A DNA stretch of 64,000 nucleotides from Betaproteobacteria bacterium (GCA_012026885.1 VEPL01000007.1:62001-126000), one strand, 5' to 3'; counted from the stretch's first letter, positions 1 through 13,904 are shown. A program made the numbers and translations. The notes: generated by a model not told the origin, from the letters alone.

Positions 1-1656
<1,656 letters not shown>

Positions 1657-1675
1657 CGAGACCGGGGAGGCGATC

Positions 1676-2029
1676 ATGGCCGGAGAGCAAACCTATGATG
1701 TGGTCGCGCTCAAGGCGCGTTTCCTCGAATTGCTCGGCGAACATGCAGATGTCTATCCGGTCGCCATCGAGCAACAATACCCGCGTATCCTCGACAAGAT
1801 CGTCAATATGTGGGGAAAGCCTGAACTCGAGAAAGAGTTCGATGACCTCATGGTATCCACACGGCCGGGGAGGCAGGGGTTTCCACCCGCTGTCGCGATG
1901 GAGCTTTTCCGCCTGTCGACACTCTACGGCAAGCTCGGCCTGACCGCGAAAAAGACCCAAGGTACCGGTTGGGCGGGCGTCGATGACGCCGAGTTATTCA
2001 AGCGCGAGTTCACCAAGCCCGATCACTGA
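1676..2029 (+). CDS. Conserved hypothetical protein, 117 aa
   Basis: A small acidic soluble protein of 117 residues with no signal peptide or membrane segment and no motif I recognise. It begins 19 bp after glnB behind GGGGAGGCGATC, on the same strand, so it is probably co-transcribed. The sequence reads as alpha-helical (ALKARFLELLGEHADVYPVA; LEKEFDDLMV). Codon use is like its neighbours, which supports a real gene, but the function is unknown. Confidence 0.75.
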   Translation: MAGEQTYDVVALKARFLELLGEHADVYPVAIEQQYPRILDKIVNMWGKPELEKEFDDLMVSTRPGRQGFPPAVAMELFRLSTLYGKLGLTAKKTQGTGWAGVDDAELFKREFTKPDH

Positions 2030-2043
2030 GTGCCGGCTGCTGT

Positions 2044-2601
2044 TCAACTCCGGGGCGTCAGCGTTTTGTGCCGGGCGCGCAGCAGGACGAGCATGGCCCC
2101 CTCGCCGCCGTCTTGGGGTTTTGCCTGGCAGTAGGCGAGCACGTCGATCCGGTGAACCAGCCAGCCGCGCACGAGGTTGCGCAGTACGGCCTGCCGTCCG
2201 GGCGAGCCGAGTCCCTTGCCGTGGATGACGCGGACGCAGCGTAGCCCCCGGTGCAGCGCTTCGGCGAGAAACTCGCCAAGAAGATGGCGGGCGTCGTCCC
2301 GGTTCAGACCGTGGAGATCGATTTCATCCTGGATCACCCAGCGCCCGCGGCGCAGGTCGCGGAGTACCGACAGCGCCAGTCCCGGGCGCAGGTAGCTCGG
2401 CTCGTCGCCGCCTTCCAGCCGGTCCTGCAGGGCGATCGGCCCGTGCAGGCTTTCGTGCAGCGCGGCTTGTTCGTCGGCGAGGTGCTGGAGCGGCCGCGGC
2501 GGCGGCACCCGGCCTTCGTGGTGCACCTTGCCGGTGTTGGCGAGCGGGCGCGTCCCGGCCACCGCCGCCCGGAATGCCGCCAGGTCGTCCGGGTCGTCCA
2601 A
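2044..2601 (-). CDS. Smr/MutS2 C-terminal domain protein
   Basis: A 185-residue protein with a C-terminal Smr domain. The DxHG motif is seen in IDLHGLNRDDAR, and the second signature in VRVIHGKGLGSPGR with a following VLRNLVRGWL. Smr domains are nucleic-acid nucleases or binders; the stand-alone form is common in proteobacteria, with a poorly known role. The upstream trxB stop is at 2610, and the best start after it is the TTG at 2601 (then DDPDDLAAFRAAV), giving the usual family N-terminus. The gene is probably co-transcribed with trxB. The exact start is uncertain because no ATG is available. Confidence 0.85.
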   Translation of the reverse strand: MDDPDDLAAFRAAVAGTRPLANTGKVHHEGRVPPPRPLQHLADEQAALHESLHGPIALQDRLEGGDEPSYLRPGLALSVLRDLRRGRWVIQDEIDLHGLNRDDARHLLGEFLAEALHRGLRCVRVIHGKGLGSPGRQAVLRNLVRGWLVHRIDVLAYCQAKPQDGGEGAMLVLLRARHKTLTPRS

Positions 2602-2609
2602 GTGCTGCG

Positions 2610-6707
<4,098 letters not shown>

Positions 6708-6711
<4 letters not shown>

Positions 6712-7325
6712 AATTTGCCCAAAAACTGGTGTCGACCGCAGCCGTCCTCCTGCTGCCGCTCGTCGCCCACGCCGGCGCAATCGACCAGTTGCACCGTTTC
6801 CTGCAAGACACGCGCACACTGCGCGCCGACTTTGCGCAGGCGGTCGTCGCGCGCGGGCGCAAGGCCCAGGAATCCTCCGGCACCTTAGCCATCTCGCGCC
6901 CGGGCAAACTGCGCTGGGAGATCGTCAAGCCCTATCCGCAGCTGGTCGTCGGCGATGGCGAAAAGATCTGGATCCACGACCCCGAGCTGAAGCAGGTCAC
7001 CGTGCGCAAGTCCGGCCAGGCGCTCGGCGGTTCGCCGGCTGCACTGCTCGCCGGCAAGAATGAGCTGGAGCGCGACTTCGTGCTCAAGGAAGCGGGCGAA
7101 GCCGACGGGCTGGCCTGGGTCGAGGCGACGCCCAGGCAGGCCGACAGCGGCTTCGAGAAGGTGCGGCTCGGTTTCGCCGGCGCCGACCTGCGCGCCATGG
7201 AGCTCTACGACAATTTCGGCCAGACCACGCATATCCGCTTCTCGAAGCTGGTGCGCAATCCCGTCCTGCCGCCGGATACCTTCCGCTTCGTGCCGCCCGC
7301 CGGTTCGGACGTCGTCGGCGAATAG
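6708..7325 (+). CDS. lolA: Outer-membrane lipoprotein carrier LolA
   Basis: A 205-residue periplasmic chaperone that ferries lipoproteins from LolCDE to LolB. It has a Sec signal peptide (about residues 1-22, ending AHAG) and family landmarks [29 protein letters not shown] and a C-terminal [16 protein letters not shown]. The ATGA overlap with ftsK indicates translational coupling; the ftsK-lolA order is widespread in beta- and gammaproteobacteria. Confidence 0.95.
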
Positions 7326-7347
7326 CCGCCGGTCGGCGAATTTCCGC

Positions 7348-7887
7348 TCAGCCCGGGCTGGATGAAATTCCGTCCGCCGCTTCTCCTTCCGTGCTGACCA
7401 GGTCGAACTGGCTGGTCAGGTCCAGCGTGCGGACGAACAGGTAAAAGCCCCCGTACTTCGGATGCGTGCGCTCGGCTTCGGGAACCATGCGGCGCTCGAC
7501 CGTCGCATGCTCGACCGGGACGGCGTAGGTGCCGACCGGCGTCGCGTCCGCCGGCTCGACGTGGATGCAGATGCGCTCGCCGGCATACAGCGTGCCGTCG
7601 CCACCCCCGGTGTAGGGCGCCGCCCAGGCGGTCATGTAGGAAACGGTCGTATCCGCGCGTGCGGCATAGACATCGCCCTTGCGCGGGAAGCGGGTGCCGG
7701 GCGGCAGCAGGCTGACCTCGTAGGCGCGGGCCCAGGCGATCTCGCGCGCGCCGGCCTGCGCCCGCCTGCCGGCTTTGACTTCGGCAAAGAGGGCGTCCAG
7801 CGTCAGGTTCCAGTCCGCCGGCCGCGGCGCCTCGGGCTCGGCCGGCGGTGGCGGGGAACGACGGAAGAACGCCTTGAGCCAGTTCAT
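7348..7887 (-). CDS. Hypothetical protein, 179 aa
   Basis: An unrecognised soluble protein. It starts MNWLKAFFRR followed by a proline-rich stretch (PPPPAEPEAPRP), then a globular region with TRFPRKGDVYAA and IHVEPADATPVGTYAVPVEH. No signal peptide or catalytic motif is evident. The start at 7887 overlaps the stop of the upstream small membrane gene (ATGA), so it is the last gene of a minus-strand run beginning near 9333. Confidence 0.7.
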   Translation of the reverse strand: MNWLKAFFRRSPPPPAEPEAPRPADWNLTLDALFAEVKAGRRAQAGAREIAWARAYEVSLLPPGTRFPRKGDVYAARADTTVSYMTAWAAPYTGGGDGTLYAGERICIHVEPADATPVGTYAVPVEHATVERRMVPEAERTHPKYGGFYLFVRTLDLTSQFDLVSTEGEAADGISSSPG

Positions 7888-8084
7888 CGCCGAACCTTGT
7901 GCGTGGCGTCCGGGGTACAGCGGGTCGGGTCGCCGACGACCATCCAGCCGGCGGCCATCGCCGCGGGCAGGGCCAGGAACCAGGCTTGTTCGCCGGTCAG
8001 GAGGTAGCCCGCGAGTCCCGCCCCCAGGCCGCCGCCGATGCAGGCGGCGAGGAGCAGCAGGCGTTGCGCAATACCCGGCGTCAC
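7884..8084 (-). CDS. Small two-helix membrane protein, 66 aa
   Basis: A 66-residue protein with two hydrophobic helices (RLLLLAACIGGGLGAGLAGYLL and WFLALPAAMAAGWMVV). The start is the GTG at 8084, which overlaps the stop of the DUF2784-like gene (GTGA). The longer open frame beyond this start only reads through that gene in another frame. Overlaps on both sides suggest strict translational coupling. Function unknown. Confidence 0.65.
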   Translation of the reverse strand: MTPGIAQRLLLLAACIGGGLGAGLAGYLLTGEQAWFLALPAAMAAGWMVVGDPTRCTPDATHKVRR

Positions 8085-8455
8085 TGCCTGCCCCTGCGCT
8101 GCCGCCGGTGCACGACCAGCGCGTAGATCGCGACGTTCGCCGCCACCACGATGCCGGCCAGCACGTACTGCACCTCGCGCGTCAGGCTCCCGGGATAGAT
8201 GACGCCGAGCAGATGCGCCTCGACGAAGCTCGCCGGGTAACCCGCTTCTCCCGCGCGCTGGCGCAGGGCGTTTTCGAGCCCGGTCAGCGGGCACCGGCGT
8301 CCGCTGATCTCGACGAAGGCACCCCACGCTGCGGCCGGCAGATGCAGCAGCGGCAGCCACCGCCAGCGCAGGGCCAGCAGGCCGCCGAGCAGCGCGAAGG
8401 CGATGAAGGCGAAGTGCAGTACCAGCACCGCATCCGCGGCCAGCCGCCAGTTCAT
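8081..8455 (-). CDS. DUF2784-like membrane protein
   Basis: A 124-residue integral membrane protein with about four hydrophobic helices. It matches the DUF2784 pattern in my judgement: VLVLHFAFIAFALLGG at the N-terminus, then CPLTGLENALRQRAGE and the acidic FVEAHLLGVIYP. Function is unknown. The start ATG at 8455 overlaps the end of the amidohydrolase gene. Confidence 0.8.
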   Translation of the reverse strand: MNWRLAADAVLVLHFAFIAFALLGGLLALRWRWLPLLHLPAAAWGAFVEISGRRCPLTGLENALRQRAGEAGYPASFVEAHLLGVIYPGSLTREVQYVLAGIVVAANVAIYALVVHRRQRRGRQ

Positions 8456-9333
8456 CGCGCACCGGCCATGGCAGCCGGCGGGAAGAGCTGTTCCGCGTTG
8501 CGGAAGGCAATCTTCTCGGCCACCTCGCGCGGCAACTGGACGAGCCAGGCGCGATAGCCCGCGATGATCGCGTCGTAATCCTGCCAGCGCTCGTTGGTCC
8601 AGGTGTCGGAGCCGACCAGGAAGCGCTCCGGGTGGCGCTCGAACAGGCTGCGCCACGCCTCGCTCAGGCGCCCGTCCGGGCCGGTGATGCCGCTGCGGTA
8701 GGACAGTTCGCCCCACAGGTTGGGATAGCGCACGAGGTAGGCCTCTACCTTCTCCGGCGGCGTCGCGAAACCGGTATGCGCCCAGATGATGCGTGCCTTC
8801 GGATTGTGGCGGAACAGTGTCTCGAGCGCCTCGTCGTCGGCGTGCGCATGGAGGTAGAGGTCGTTCGCTACCGCGAAATCGACGGTGCGTTTCACCCGCG
8901 CCGTATCGGCCTGGCGCCCGTGCAGGTGGAACTCGCCTATGCCGGCATAGCCCCCGCGCGCGAACTCGGCGGCGATCAGGTGCTGGATCGACGGGTCGTC
9001 GAACCACGAGCCGACGTCGCTGCGCACACGGTAGGGGCGGATGAAGGGTACAACCCGGATGTCGGGCGGATTCGCCGCCAACAAGGCATGCGTTCCGTCG
9101 TTCGGCCGGCTGGTCGCGAGGATGCCGGTGACGCGGTTACGGCGGAACAATTCGAGCACCCTCTCGAGGGGATGGAAATAGTCCGGTTCCCGGTTGTAAT
9201 GGAGGTGGGCATCGAAGATCGGAATACGCTCGTCGCTCCATGCGGCGGGCGCCAGGCCAAGCCAGGTTGCCAGGGCAAGGCATCGGAAGAGGGCGCCTGC
9301 CCACAGCCAATACTGGCGGCTGGTTTCCGGCAT
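8452..9333 (-). CDS. Amidohydrolase (amidohydro_2 type), exported
   Basis: A 293-residue TIM-barrel metal hydrolase. It has an N-terminal hydrophobic signal-like stretch (about residues 8-32), the metal motif FDAHLHYN at the first strand, a second histidine set in GEFHLHGRQ and LHAHADDE, IIWAHTGF, and a late aspartate in FLVGSDTW. These fit the decarboxylase/lactonase-like amidohydrolase-2 family. The signal peptide would place it in the periplasm, which is less usual. Substrate unknown. It leads a four-gene overlapping run. Confidence 0.85.
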   Translation of the reverse strand: MPETSRQYWLWAGALFRCLALATWLGLAPAAWSDERIPIFDAHLHYNREPDYFHPLERVLELFRRNRVTGILATSRPNDGTHALLAANPPDIRVVPFIRPYRVRSDVGSWFDDPSIQHLIAAEFARGGYAGIGEFHLHGRQADTARVKRTVDFAVANDLYLHAHADDEALETLFRHNPKARIIWAHTGFATPPEKVEAYLVRYPNLWGELSYRSGITGPDGRLSEAWRSLFERHPERFLVGSDTWTNERWQDYDAIIAGYRAWLVQLPREVAEKIAFRNAEQLFPPAAMAGAR

Positions 9334-9337
9334 GGCG

Positions 9338-9745
9338 CTAGAGGCTGGCGAGCAGCATCACCGAGAGCGCGGCCCCGGTCAGGTAGGTACCGAGGGCGCC
9401 GATGAAGCGCATCGGGTTCGGTCGCGCCAGCGAGCGCGTCGCCACGAGCCCGAGCACCAGCAGGATCCGGCACGCCGTCGCGAGGATGATCAAGCCGAGC
9501 ACGAACGGCGAGGGATCGCGGCTCCCGAGGAAGAGGAAGAGCACCGCGAGGAAGGGCGCGAATTCGGCAGTGTTGGCATGGGCGCGCACCAGCTTGTTGA
9601 GGCGGTTCTTCGGGTCGTCGCTAGCGCCCATTCCGCGCTGCTCGCGGAAGCGCTGCACGGAGACGGCAAGGCCGAGGCCGAACAGCAGGAGGCCGAGGAT
9701 GGCGGTACAGGCAATGGCGATCGGGTGCATGGTGAGGCGAATCAT
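9338..9745 (-). CDS. MAPEG-family membrane protein
   Basis: A 135-residue four-helix membrane protein of the MAPEG (membrane-associated eicosanoid/glutathione) type: an arginine-rich first loop (RFREQRGMGASDDPKNRLNK), RAHANTAEFAPFLAVLF, then ACRILLVLGLV and NPMRFIGALGTYLTG. Bacterial members are glutathione-dependent transferases or of unknown role. I chose the ATG at 9745; the GTG at 9799 overlaps the upstream stop (GTGA) and would add 18 residues that do not resemble the family. Confidence 0.85.
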   Translation of the reverse strand: MIRLTMHPIAIACTAILGLLLFGLGLAVSVQRFREQRGMGASDDPKNRLNKLVRAHANTAEFAPFLAVLFLFLGSRDPSPFVLGLIILATACRILLVLGLVATRSLARPNPMRFIGALGTYLTGAALSVMLLASL

Positions 9746-9795
9746 GGCCCTGTTTTCGCCGGCCGTGAAGACCCGGGTATTGCGCCGGGCGAAGC

Positions 9796-10209
9796 TCACG
9801 ATGGCCAGAAACGTCCTGGTCCCGGGTACTCCTCGACTTGCCAGCCGTGGGCGACCGCCCAGTCGACCAATGCGCCGGGCGGGTCCTCCACGCCATCGAG
9901 AATGGCCTCATAGACGCGCTCCTTGGGCAGGAAGATGCTCGAAAAGATGTCGCCCAACAGTTCTTCGGAGACGTTGTGCGCAGCCAGTCTGGCGTAGAGG
10001 TCGACCACGTGATCCGGGCGGGACTTTGAGCCGAGGACCAGCACCAGGCTGACCGTAGTCCCCGCTGCCGTACGGAATTCGGCCTCGCGCGGGGAGCGCC
10101 AGATCAGCGAGCGGTCGAGCTGGTTCATGGCGGCACAGACTTCTGCGTAGGTCCCAATCCAGGCTCGGGTTGTCTGGCTGCGGGCGGGTTTTCGTATGGC
10201 GACGCGCAT
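9796..10209 (-). CDS. Hypothetical protein, 137 aa
   Basis: A small soluble protein that I do not recognise. It contains the strand-like stretch TTVSLVLVLGSKSRPDH and a C-terminal tryptophan/proline-rich end (WAVAHGWQVEEYPGPGRFWPS). The ATG at 10209 follows ACGAGGAAC at a good distance; the frame continues upstream only by overlap with the acyl-carrier-like gene. It sits in a tight five-gene run (12113 to 9796) of small proteins of unknown role. Confidence 0.65.
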   Translation of the reverse strand: MRVAIRKPARSQTTRAWIGTYAEVCAAMNQLDRSLIWRSPREAEFRTAAGTTVSLVLVLGSKSRPDHVVDLYARLAAHNVSEELLGDIFSSIFLPKERVYEAILDGVEDPPGALVDWAVAHGWQVEEYPGPGRFWPS

Positions 10210-10231
10210 GGGGGAGTTCCTCGTGGCGGGT

Positions 10232-10501
10232 TTACGAATCGAGGCCCAGATCTTCGATGAAGCGGGCATCGAGGGTGATGCGTTCATGCGGGAGTGCGAA
10301 TTGGGCAGCGAGGAAGCGCGCCAGTCGTTGGTGAATGTCGGCTGGTGCGAGCGGGGGGCCTGCTGGCGTCGCGGCCAGACGGACGCTAATGCAATCGACG
10401 AATTCGCCGACAGTGCGCAGATCGCGGGTAACTACATCCGGGAGGTCGATGCTGAATTCGTCTTCCGCCCACAACACGACTTCCTGGGTATCAAGTCCCA
10501 T
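10232..10501 (-). CDS. Acyl-carrier-protein-like, circularly permuted
   Basis: An 89-residue protein whose two halves look like an acyl carrier protein joined in reverse order. Residues 1-45 (MGLDTQEVVLWAEDEF, IDLPD, LRTVGEFVDCI) resemble the ACP part after the phosphopantetheine site. Residues 55-89 (LARFLAAQFALPHERITLDA, RFIEDLGLDS) resemble the part before it, ending exactly at the GLDS serine motif. At the N-terminus Thr5 replaces the serine of GLDS. Whether Ser89 can be modified is unknown. The start overlaps the upstream stop by 11 bp. The resemblance is by eye. Confidence 0.65.
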   Translation of the reverse strand: MGLDTQEVVLWAEDEFSIDLPDVVTRDLRTVGEFVDCISVRLAATPAGPPLAPADIHQRLARFLAAQFALPHERITLDARFIEDLGLDS

Positions 10502-10895
10502 CGGATTCACTCTCCATGGATCCGCTCCGGTAGAAAATGTGGCAATCGAGGACGGCAAGCGCTGCCAGTTCGCGGCGGCTGAATTCAACGTTGCCGCTCG
10601 CTGTACCGTGGCTGGTTACGTGCAGGACGAAGTCCGTGGCGCCGGCTGAGCGCAGGGCGGGCTGGATGATCGCGAGGTGCTCGGCCAGCCGCTCCAGCGG
10701 ACTGCCGCTGCCAGCGATGACCGCCGGGGCGATGTAGAGTGCGCTCCCGCGTGGAGCGCACTGCCCGGCAAAAGCGCCGAAGGTGGCGATTTCGCCTGGG
10801 TCGTGGGCCGCGGCGAAGGTGATTGCCAGGCTGCTGGGCCGGAAATCCGGGCCGCTGGCCTGGAAGACGAACGCGTCGAGCGGGAATGTAGCCAT
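10491..10895 (-). CDS. Hypothetical protein, possibly DUF4279-like
   Basis: A 134-residue soluble protein. The C-terminal half (LERLAEHLAIIQPALRSAGA, then GNVEFSRRELAALAVLDCHI) recalls the end of DUF4279 proteins, whose function is unknown, but the match is tentative. The ATG at 10895 lies 1 bp after the upstream gene's stop. The end overlaps the acyl-carrier-like start by 11 bp. Confidence 0.65.
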   Translation of the reverse strand: MATFPLDAFVFQASGPDFRPSSLAITFAAAHDPGEIATFGAFAGQCAPRGSALYIAPAVIAGSGSPLERLAEHLAIIQPALRSAGATDFVLHVTSHGTASGNVEFSRRELAALAVLDCHIFYRSGSMESESDGT

Positions 10896-10896
10896 G

Positions 10897-11586
10897 CTAC
10901 AGGATGCAACCGGTGGCGGCCTGGCGGGCATAGTTGCGCAGGCGCTCCGGCAAGTGGTCGGCCGCAGCGAGGAACCGCGCGATGGCCCGGCCAACCCGGT
11001 CCGGGGCGACGGGGTGCAGGTGACCGAGGCCGTGCAACGCGCTCTCGATGCAGGCGGGATTGGCGATGGTCAGCGCGTACTCGAGGACATCGGCCAGCGC
11101 TTCGTACCAGCGATCCTTTTCCGGGCGTCCTTCCCACCAGGCCAGCGGCGTCGTATCCCACAACATGTAGCAGAAGCCGTTCAGCGGATTCGCTCCGGCC
11201 TCGTCGCAGTGGCCGAGCACGGGGGCGCAGCGCACGGCAAGGCAGTCCCGGTAGAGCCATCTGATGGCGGAGATGGCGGCTAGCCGGTCAGTCGCCGGCA
11301 CATCATCGTCGATGAAGGCGAAAACCGTGTCCGAACAGGCGTTGTTGAACAGGTAGGATAAGCCGTGCGCAACCTGAACGTCGGTAAAGGATATGAGGTC
11401 GTCGCCGCAGCGCGTGAGCGTGCGGGCGGTCAGCGCGACGATCTCCCCGGCGGACCCGGGAAAGTTCGGGTCATCGACATCGAAATACCAGCCCGACGGC
11501 GTCGGCGGTCGGTCGAATACGTGCGCAAGCCAGGCCTGGTAGCGGGCCTCCGGAATTGGGGCGCTTGTTGCCGTCGACCGCGTCAA
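10897..11586 (-). CDS. Hypothetical protein, 229 aa
   Basis: An unrecognised soluble protein rich in tryptophan and aromatic residues (YQAWLAHVFDRPPTPSGWYF; CYMLWDTTPLAWWEGRPEKD), with a helical C-terminus (IESALHGLGHLHPVAPDRVG). The TTG at 11586 overlaps the upstream TGA (TTGA), the best start left after the zinc-ribbon gene ends. The open frame continues further upstream only as a shadow of that gene. Confidence 0.65.
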   Translation of the reverse strand: MTRSTATSAPIPEARYQAWLAHVFDRPPTPSGWYFDVDDPNFPGSAGEIVALTARTLTRCGDDLISFTDVQVAHGLSYLFNNACSDTVFAFIDDDVPATDRLAAISAIRWLYRDCLAVRCAPVLGHCDEAGANPLNGFCYMLWDTTPLAWWEGRPEKDRWYEALADVLEYALTIANPACIESALHGLGHLHPVAPDRVGRAIARFLAAADHLPERLRNYARQAATGCIL

Positions 11587-12113
11587 TCGGCAACCCGGGC
11601 GTAGCGTTCGGCGGCTGGTATGCGCCACGCGCGGCGGCTTGCCCAGACCGCAAGTCCGGTGGCGACGAGGATGCCCTGCGCCGGCAATGCGGCGCCCGCC
11701 GGCAGCAGGTTTTGCGCGGCGACAATGGCGGCCAGGAAGAGTACGAAGGCGGCGGGCGGAATGCGCGCATCGGTTCGGTCGCGCAACAGCTCCGCACAAT
11801 GGGGGCAGCGGCATGCCGGGCGTCGCGGTGCATACCATGGCGCGGTCGCCGGCTCGAATCCCGCCTGCGGCCGGGCGAACCATTGACTGCAGGCCGGGCA
11901 GCGATGCACGCCGGCCTGGTGGCCGTCCGGTGCCGGCGGCGACAGGGCTTCGACGCAAGCCGGACAGACAGCGTCGGCTGCGGGCAAGGCGCGGCCGCAA
12001 TGGCTGCAGGTGGAGACGGTGCTGATGACGGATACTCCGCGATTGATGGCAGAAGCATAATGCTCCCGGTGCCGGCCTGTCGAGCGGCAACTCGTGGCTG
12101 TTTTACGAGCCAC
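11583..12113 (-). CDS. Zinc-ribbon membrane protein
   Basis: A protein with two Cys4 zinc-ribbon-like pairs (CSHCGRALPAADAVCPAC and CPACSQWF with CRCPHCAELL) followed by two hydrophobic helices (AAFVLFLAAIVAAQNLLPAG; GILVATGLAVWASRRAW). The only usable start is the GTG at 12113, which leaves about 30 unremarkable residues before the first ribbon, so the true start may be a rarer codon nearer 12020. A regulatory or scaffold role at the membrane is possible but not shown. Confidence 0.6.
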   Translation of the reverse strand: MARKTATSCRSTGRHREHYASAINRGVSVISTVSTCSHCGRALPAADAVCPACVEALSPPAPDGHQAGVHRCPACSQWFARPQAGFEPATAPWYAPRRPACRCPHCAELLRDRTDARIPPAAFVLFLAAIVAAQNLLPAGAALPAQGILVATGLAVWASRRAWRIPAAERYARVAD

Positions 12114-12220
12114 GAAGTTTCAAAGATGGCGGAAAACCTTGATCGCAATGAGCGCCGCCAGCGCGTTGGATGTGGAAATCACGACCGCGAGGTGCCACGG
12201 GCTGCGGCGCCGAGGCGCGG

Positions 12221-12637
12221 CTATCCATTCCCGGCCGGGGCTGTCTTCGCGCGCAGGAAAATCACGATTGCCAAGGTGCACAGCAAGCCCGGCAGCGCCG
12301 CGGCGAGGAACAGGGACCACGCCTTTGCGGCCAAGGCGAGAAATCCTGCGATGAGCAAGCCGCCGGCAAATGTGATCCCCACCGTGGTTACCTTGTGCGC
12401 AGGGGCAATGGCAGCGGCCGCGAGGCACACTGCAACTGCGGAAAGCCCGACAGAGAAATGCATCAGGATTTCGAGAAGCAAGTGAATCGATGCGTTGGCG
12501 CAATGCCCCGAAACGAGATCTTCCGGCGGGCAAAGGCTGCGCTCGAGGTGGAAGTGTCCGAATAGCGCCATTGCAAAAACGGCGTACCAGATGCCGATGA
12601 CGGCCGGTGGGAGCAGCAGCCAGCGAATGACGCACAT
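12221..12637 (-). CDS. Four-helix membrane protein, 138 aa
   Basis: A hydrophobic protein with four predicted membrane helices (WLLLPPAVIGIWYAVFAMAL; LMHFSVGLSAVAVCLAAAAI; TVGITFAGGLLIAGFLALAA; ALPGLLCTLAIVIFL) and one extra-membrane loop with two cysteines (CPPEDLVSGHCANAS). The ATG at 12637 was chosen because the longer frame reads antisense through a neighbouring gene. No family recognised. Confidence 0.65.
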   Translation of the reverse strand: MCVIRWLLLPPAVIGIWYAVFAMALFGHFHLERSLCPPEDLVSGHCANASIHLLLEILMHFSVGLSAVAVCLAAAAIAPAHKVTTVGITFAGGLLIAGFLALAAKAWSLFLAAALPGLLCTLAIVIFLRAKTAPAGNG

Positions 12638-12696
12638 ATTGGCTTCGCTGCCTGATGCCGGCGATAACCGTCGGGAAGGGGATTTGGCAAAACGCG

Positions 12697-13041
12697 TCAC
12701 CGACTGCTTGCAGTCGTCAATGCCGAATTCTTGAGAACCAGCCCTCCCAGAGAAAGAGCCGCCAGAGCTAACAGGTAGATGCCGCCAGGAAACTGGGCAA
12801 TCCAGCGGCCGACGACGGGAAACACCACGGCAGCCAGGGCAACACCAATGAGCGCTGCGAATCCGACCAGAAGCGCCGGCGATTTTTCCGCTGTCAGTTT
12901 GACAAGCCCGGCGCATGCGGGACAAGCGGTTTGCGCCGCCGGCGTGAAATCATGCCAGCGTAACGGGGCGGAGCAAGGAACCTTGTGAAGCCGGCGAATA
13001 TCGACGGTTGCTGCGCAGTGAGGGCATTTTTTCAGGAACAT
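12697..13041 (-). CDS. Zinc-ribbon two-helix membrane protein, 114 aa
   Basis: It starts with a Cys4-like ribbon (KKCPHCAATVDIRRLHKVPC and CPACAGLVKL), then two membrane helices (ALLVGFAALIGVALAAVVFP; GGIYLLALAALSLGGLVL). The architecture resembles the protein at 11583-12113, so this block holds two ribbon-plus-two-helix proteins. Function unknown. The 59-bp gap to the next gene has no obvious terminator. Confidence 0.65.
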   Translation of the reverse strand: MFLKKCPHCAATVDIRRLHKVPCSAPLRWHDFTPAAQTACPACAGLVKLTAEKSPALLVGFAALIGVALAAVVFPVVGRWIAQFPGGIYLLALAALSLGGLVLKNSALTTASSR

Positions 13042-13168
13042 GGGTTGCGTGCGGCTCAGGGCATCAATAATGCAAGCGTTCGTTGCAACGGAGGCAGCGA
13101 AATGGAATTCGGGATATTTTCATGGTCGACCGCGTTTATTGCCAAGTTCTCCATGGTCGTCATGACGG

Positions 13169-13444
13169 CTACTCTTCCGACGATGGCGAAGGTGTCACGG
13201 TGCTGGTTCCTTGCTCTCGCGCGGCACTTCCCCACGGCACGCAGCGGCATTCCGGCGCATGGAAGGGCGGCATCACGACCTGCTCGACATGGTACATGCC
13301 CGCGGCCGCGCAAACCTGCCGGCATTCGGCGTAGTACTGGCGCTGCTGGGTGCGCATGAACAGCACGTACAGCCCGACAAACAGCAGAATGGCCGGCAGC
13401 AGGACGTAGCGGACGAGCGGGTTGGTCGTGTCGGGTCGCGGCAT
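13169..13444 (-). CDS. Small membrane-anchored cysteine-containing protein, 91 aa
   Basis: One N-terminal membrane helix (VRYVLLPAILLFVGLYVLFM) followed by a short soluble tail with four cysteines (ECRQVCAAAGMYHVEQVVMP, then PECRCVPWG), probably periplasmic and disulfide-bonded. The ATG at 13444 follows AGGAATGAC. It lies 16 bp downstream of the 147-aa secreted protein gene. No known family. Confidence 0.6.
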   Translation of the reverse strand: MPRPDTTNPLVRYVLLPAILLFVGLYVLFMRTQQRQYYAECRQVCAAAGMYHVEQVVMPPFHAPECRCVPWGSAAREQGTSTVTPSPSSEE

Positions 13445-13460
13445 GTCATTCCTTGAGGCG

Positions 13461-13904
13461 TCAGCGCCGCGCGCTTGCGGGCATCCGCTGCGCATCGGGT
13501 CTGGATGACAAGCTTTCGATCTGTTCGAGCACGAGTATCAGGGTAGCGCCGAACGCCGAGGTCGGCGCCACTGCCCTGACATGCCAGGCACGGTTGGCGT
13601 GAACGGCGACGCCCTGAAGAATCGCTTGCTCGCTGGCGGGAATCTCCATGTAGCAAACCAGTGCGTACTCGACTTCGCCAAGCGTACCCGATCGTCGGCT
13701 GGCGAGCAGCACATGGCTGGGAAACAGATGCGGCAGGGATGCAAGCGCCTGGTCGTGGAAGGCCTGCGGGAGCGCCGGGTTGTATCCGGTGTCGGTGATG
13801 GTCAGGTTACCGCCGCTCGCCAATTCGATCTCGCCCGCGGCACCGGCAAGCGACGGGAAGGCAAGCGCCGCAAGGAGCATGAACGAAGCCAGCGTGCGCG
13901 CCAT
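13461..13904 (-). CDS. Secreted hypothetical protein, 147 aa
   Basis: A Sec signal peptide (MARTLASFMLLAALAFPSLA, cleaved near GAAG) precedes a small soluble domain (LTITDTGYNPALPQAFHDQA; ALVCYMEIPASEQAILQGVA). The start at 13904 overlaps the esterase stop by one base (TGATG), so translation is probably coupled. Function unknown. Confidence 0.7.
   Translation of the reverse strand: MARTLASFMLLAALAFPSLAGAAGEIELASGGNLTITDTGYNPALPQAFHDQALASLPHLFPSHVLLASRRSGTLGEVEYALVCYMEIPASEQAILQGVAVHANRAWHVRAVAPTSAFGATLILVLEQIESLSSRPDAQRMPASARR

Noticed and set aside
12302..12320. Possible toxin-antitoxin pair among the small genes at 12.2-13.0 kb
   Set aside because: Both small proteins are multi-helix or ribbon membrane proteins and show no known toxin or antitoxin pattern.
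13042..13168. Possible small gene between the zinc-ribbon gene and the 91-aa gene
   Set aside because: The frames here lack start signals and mostly run antisense to the 91-aa gene.
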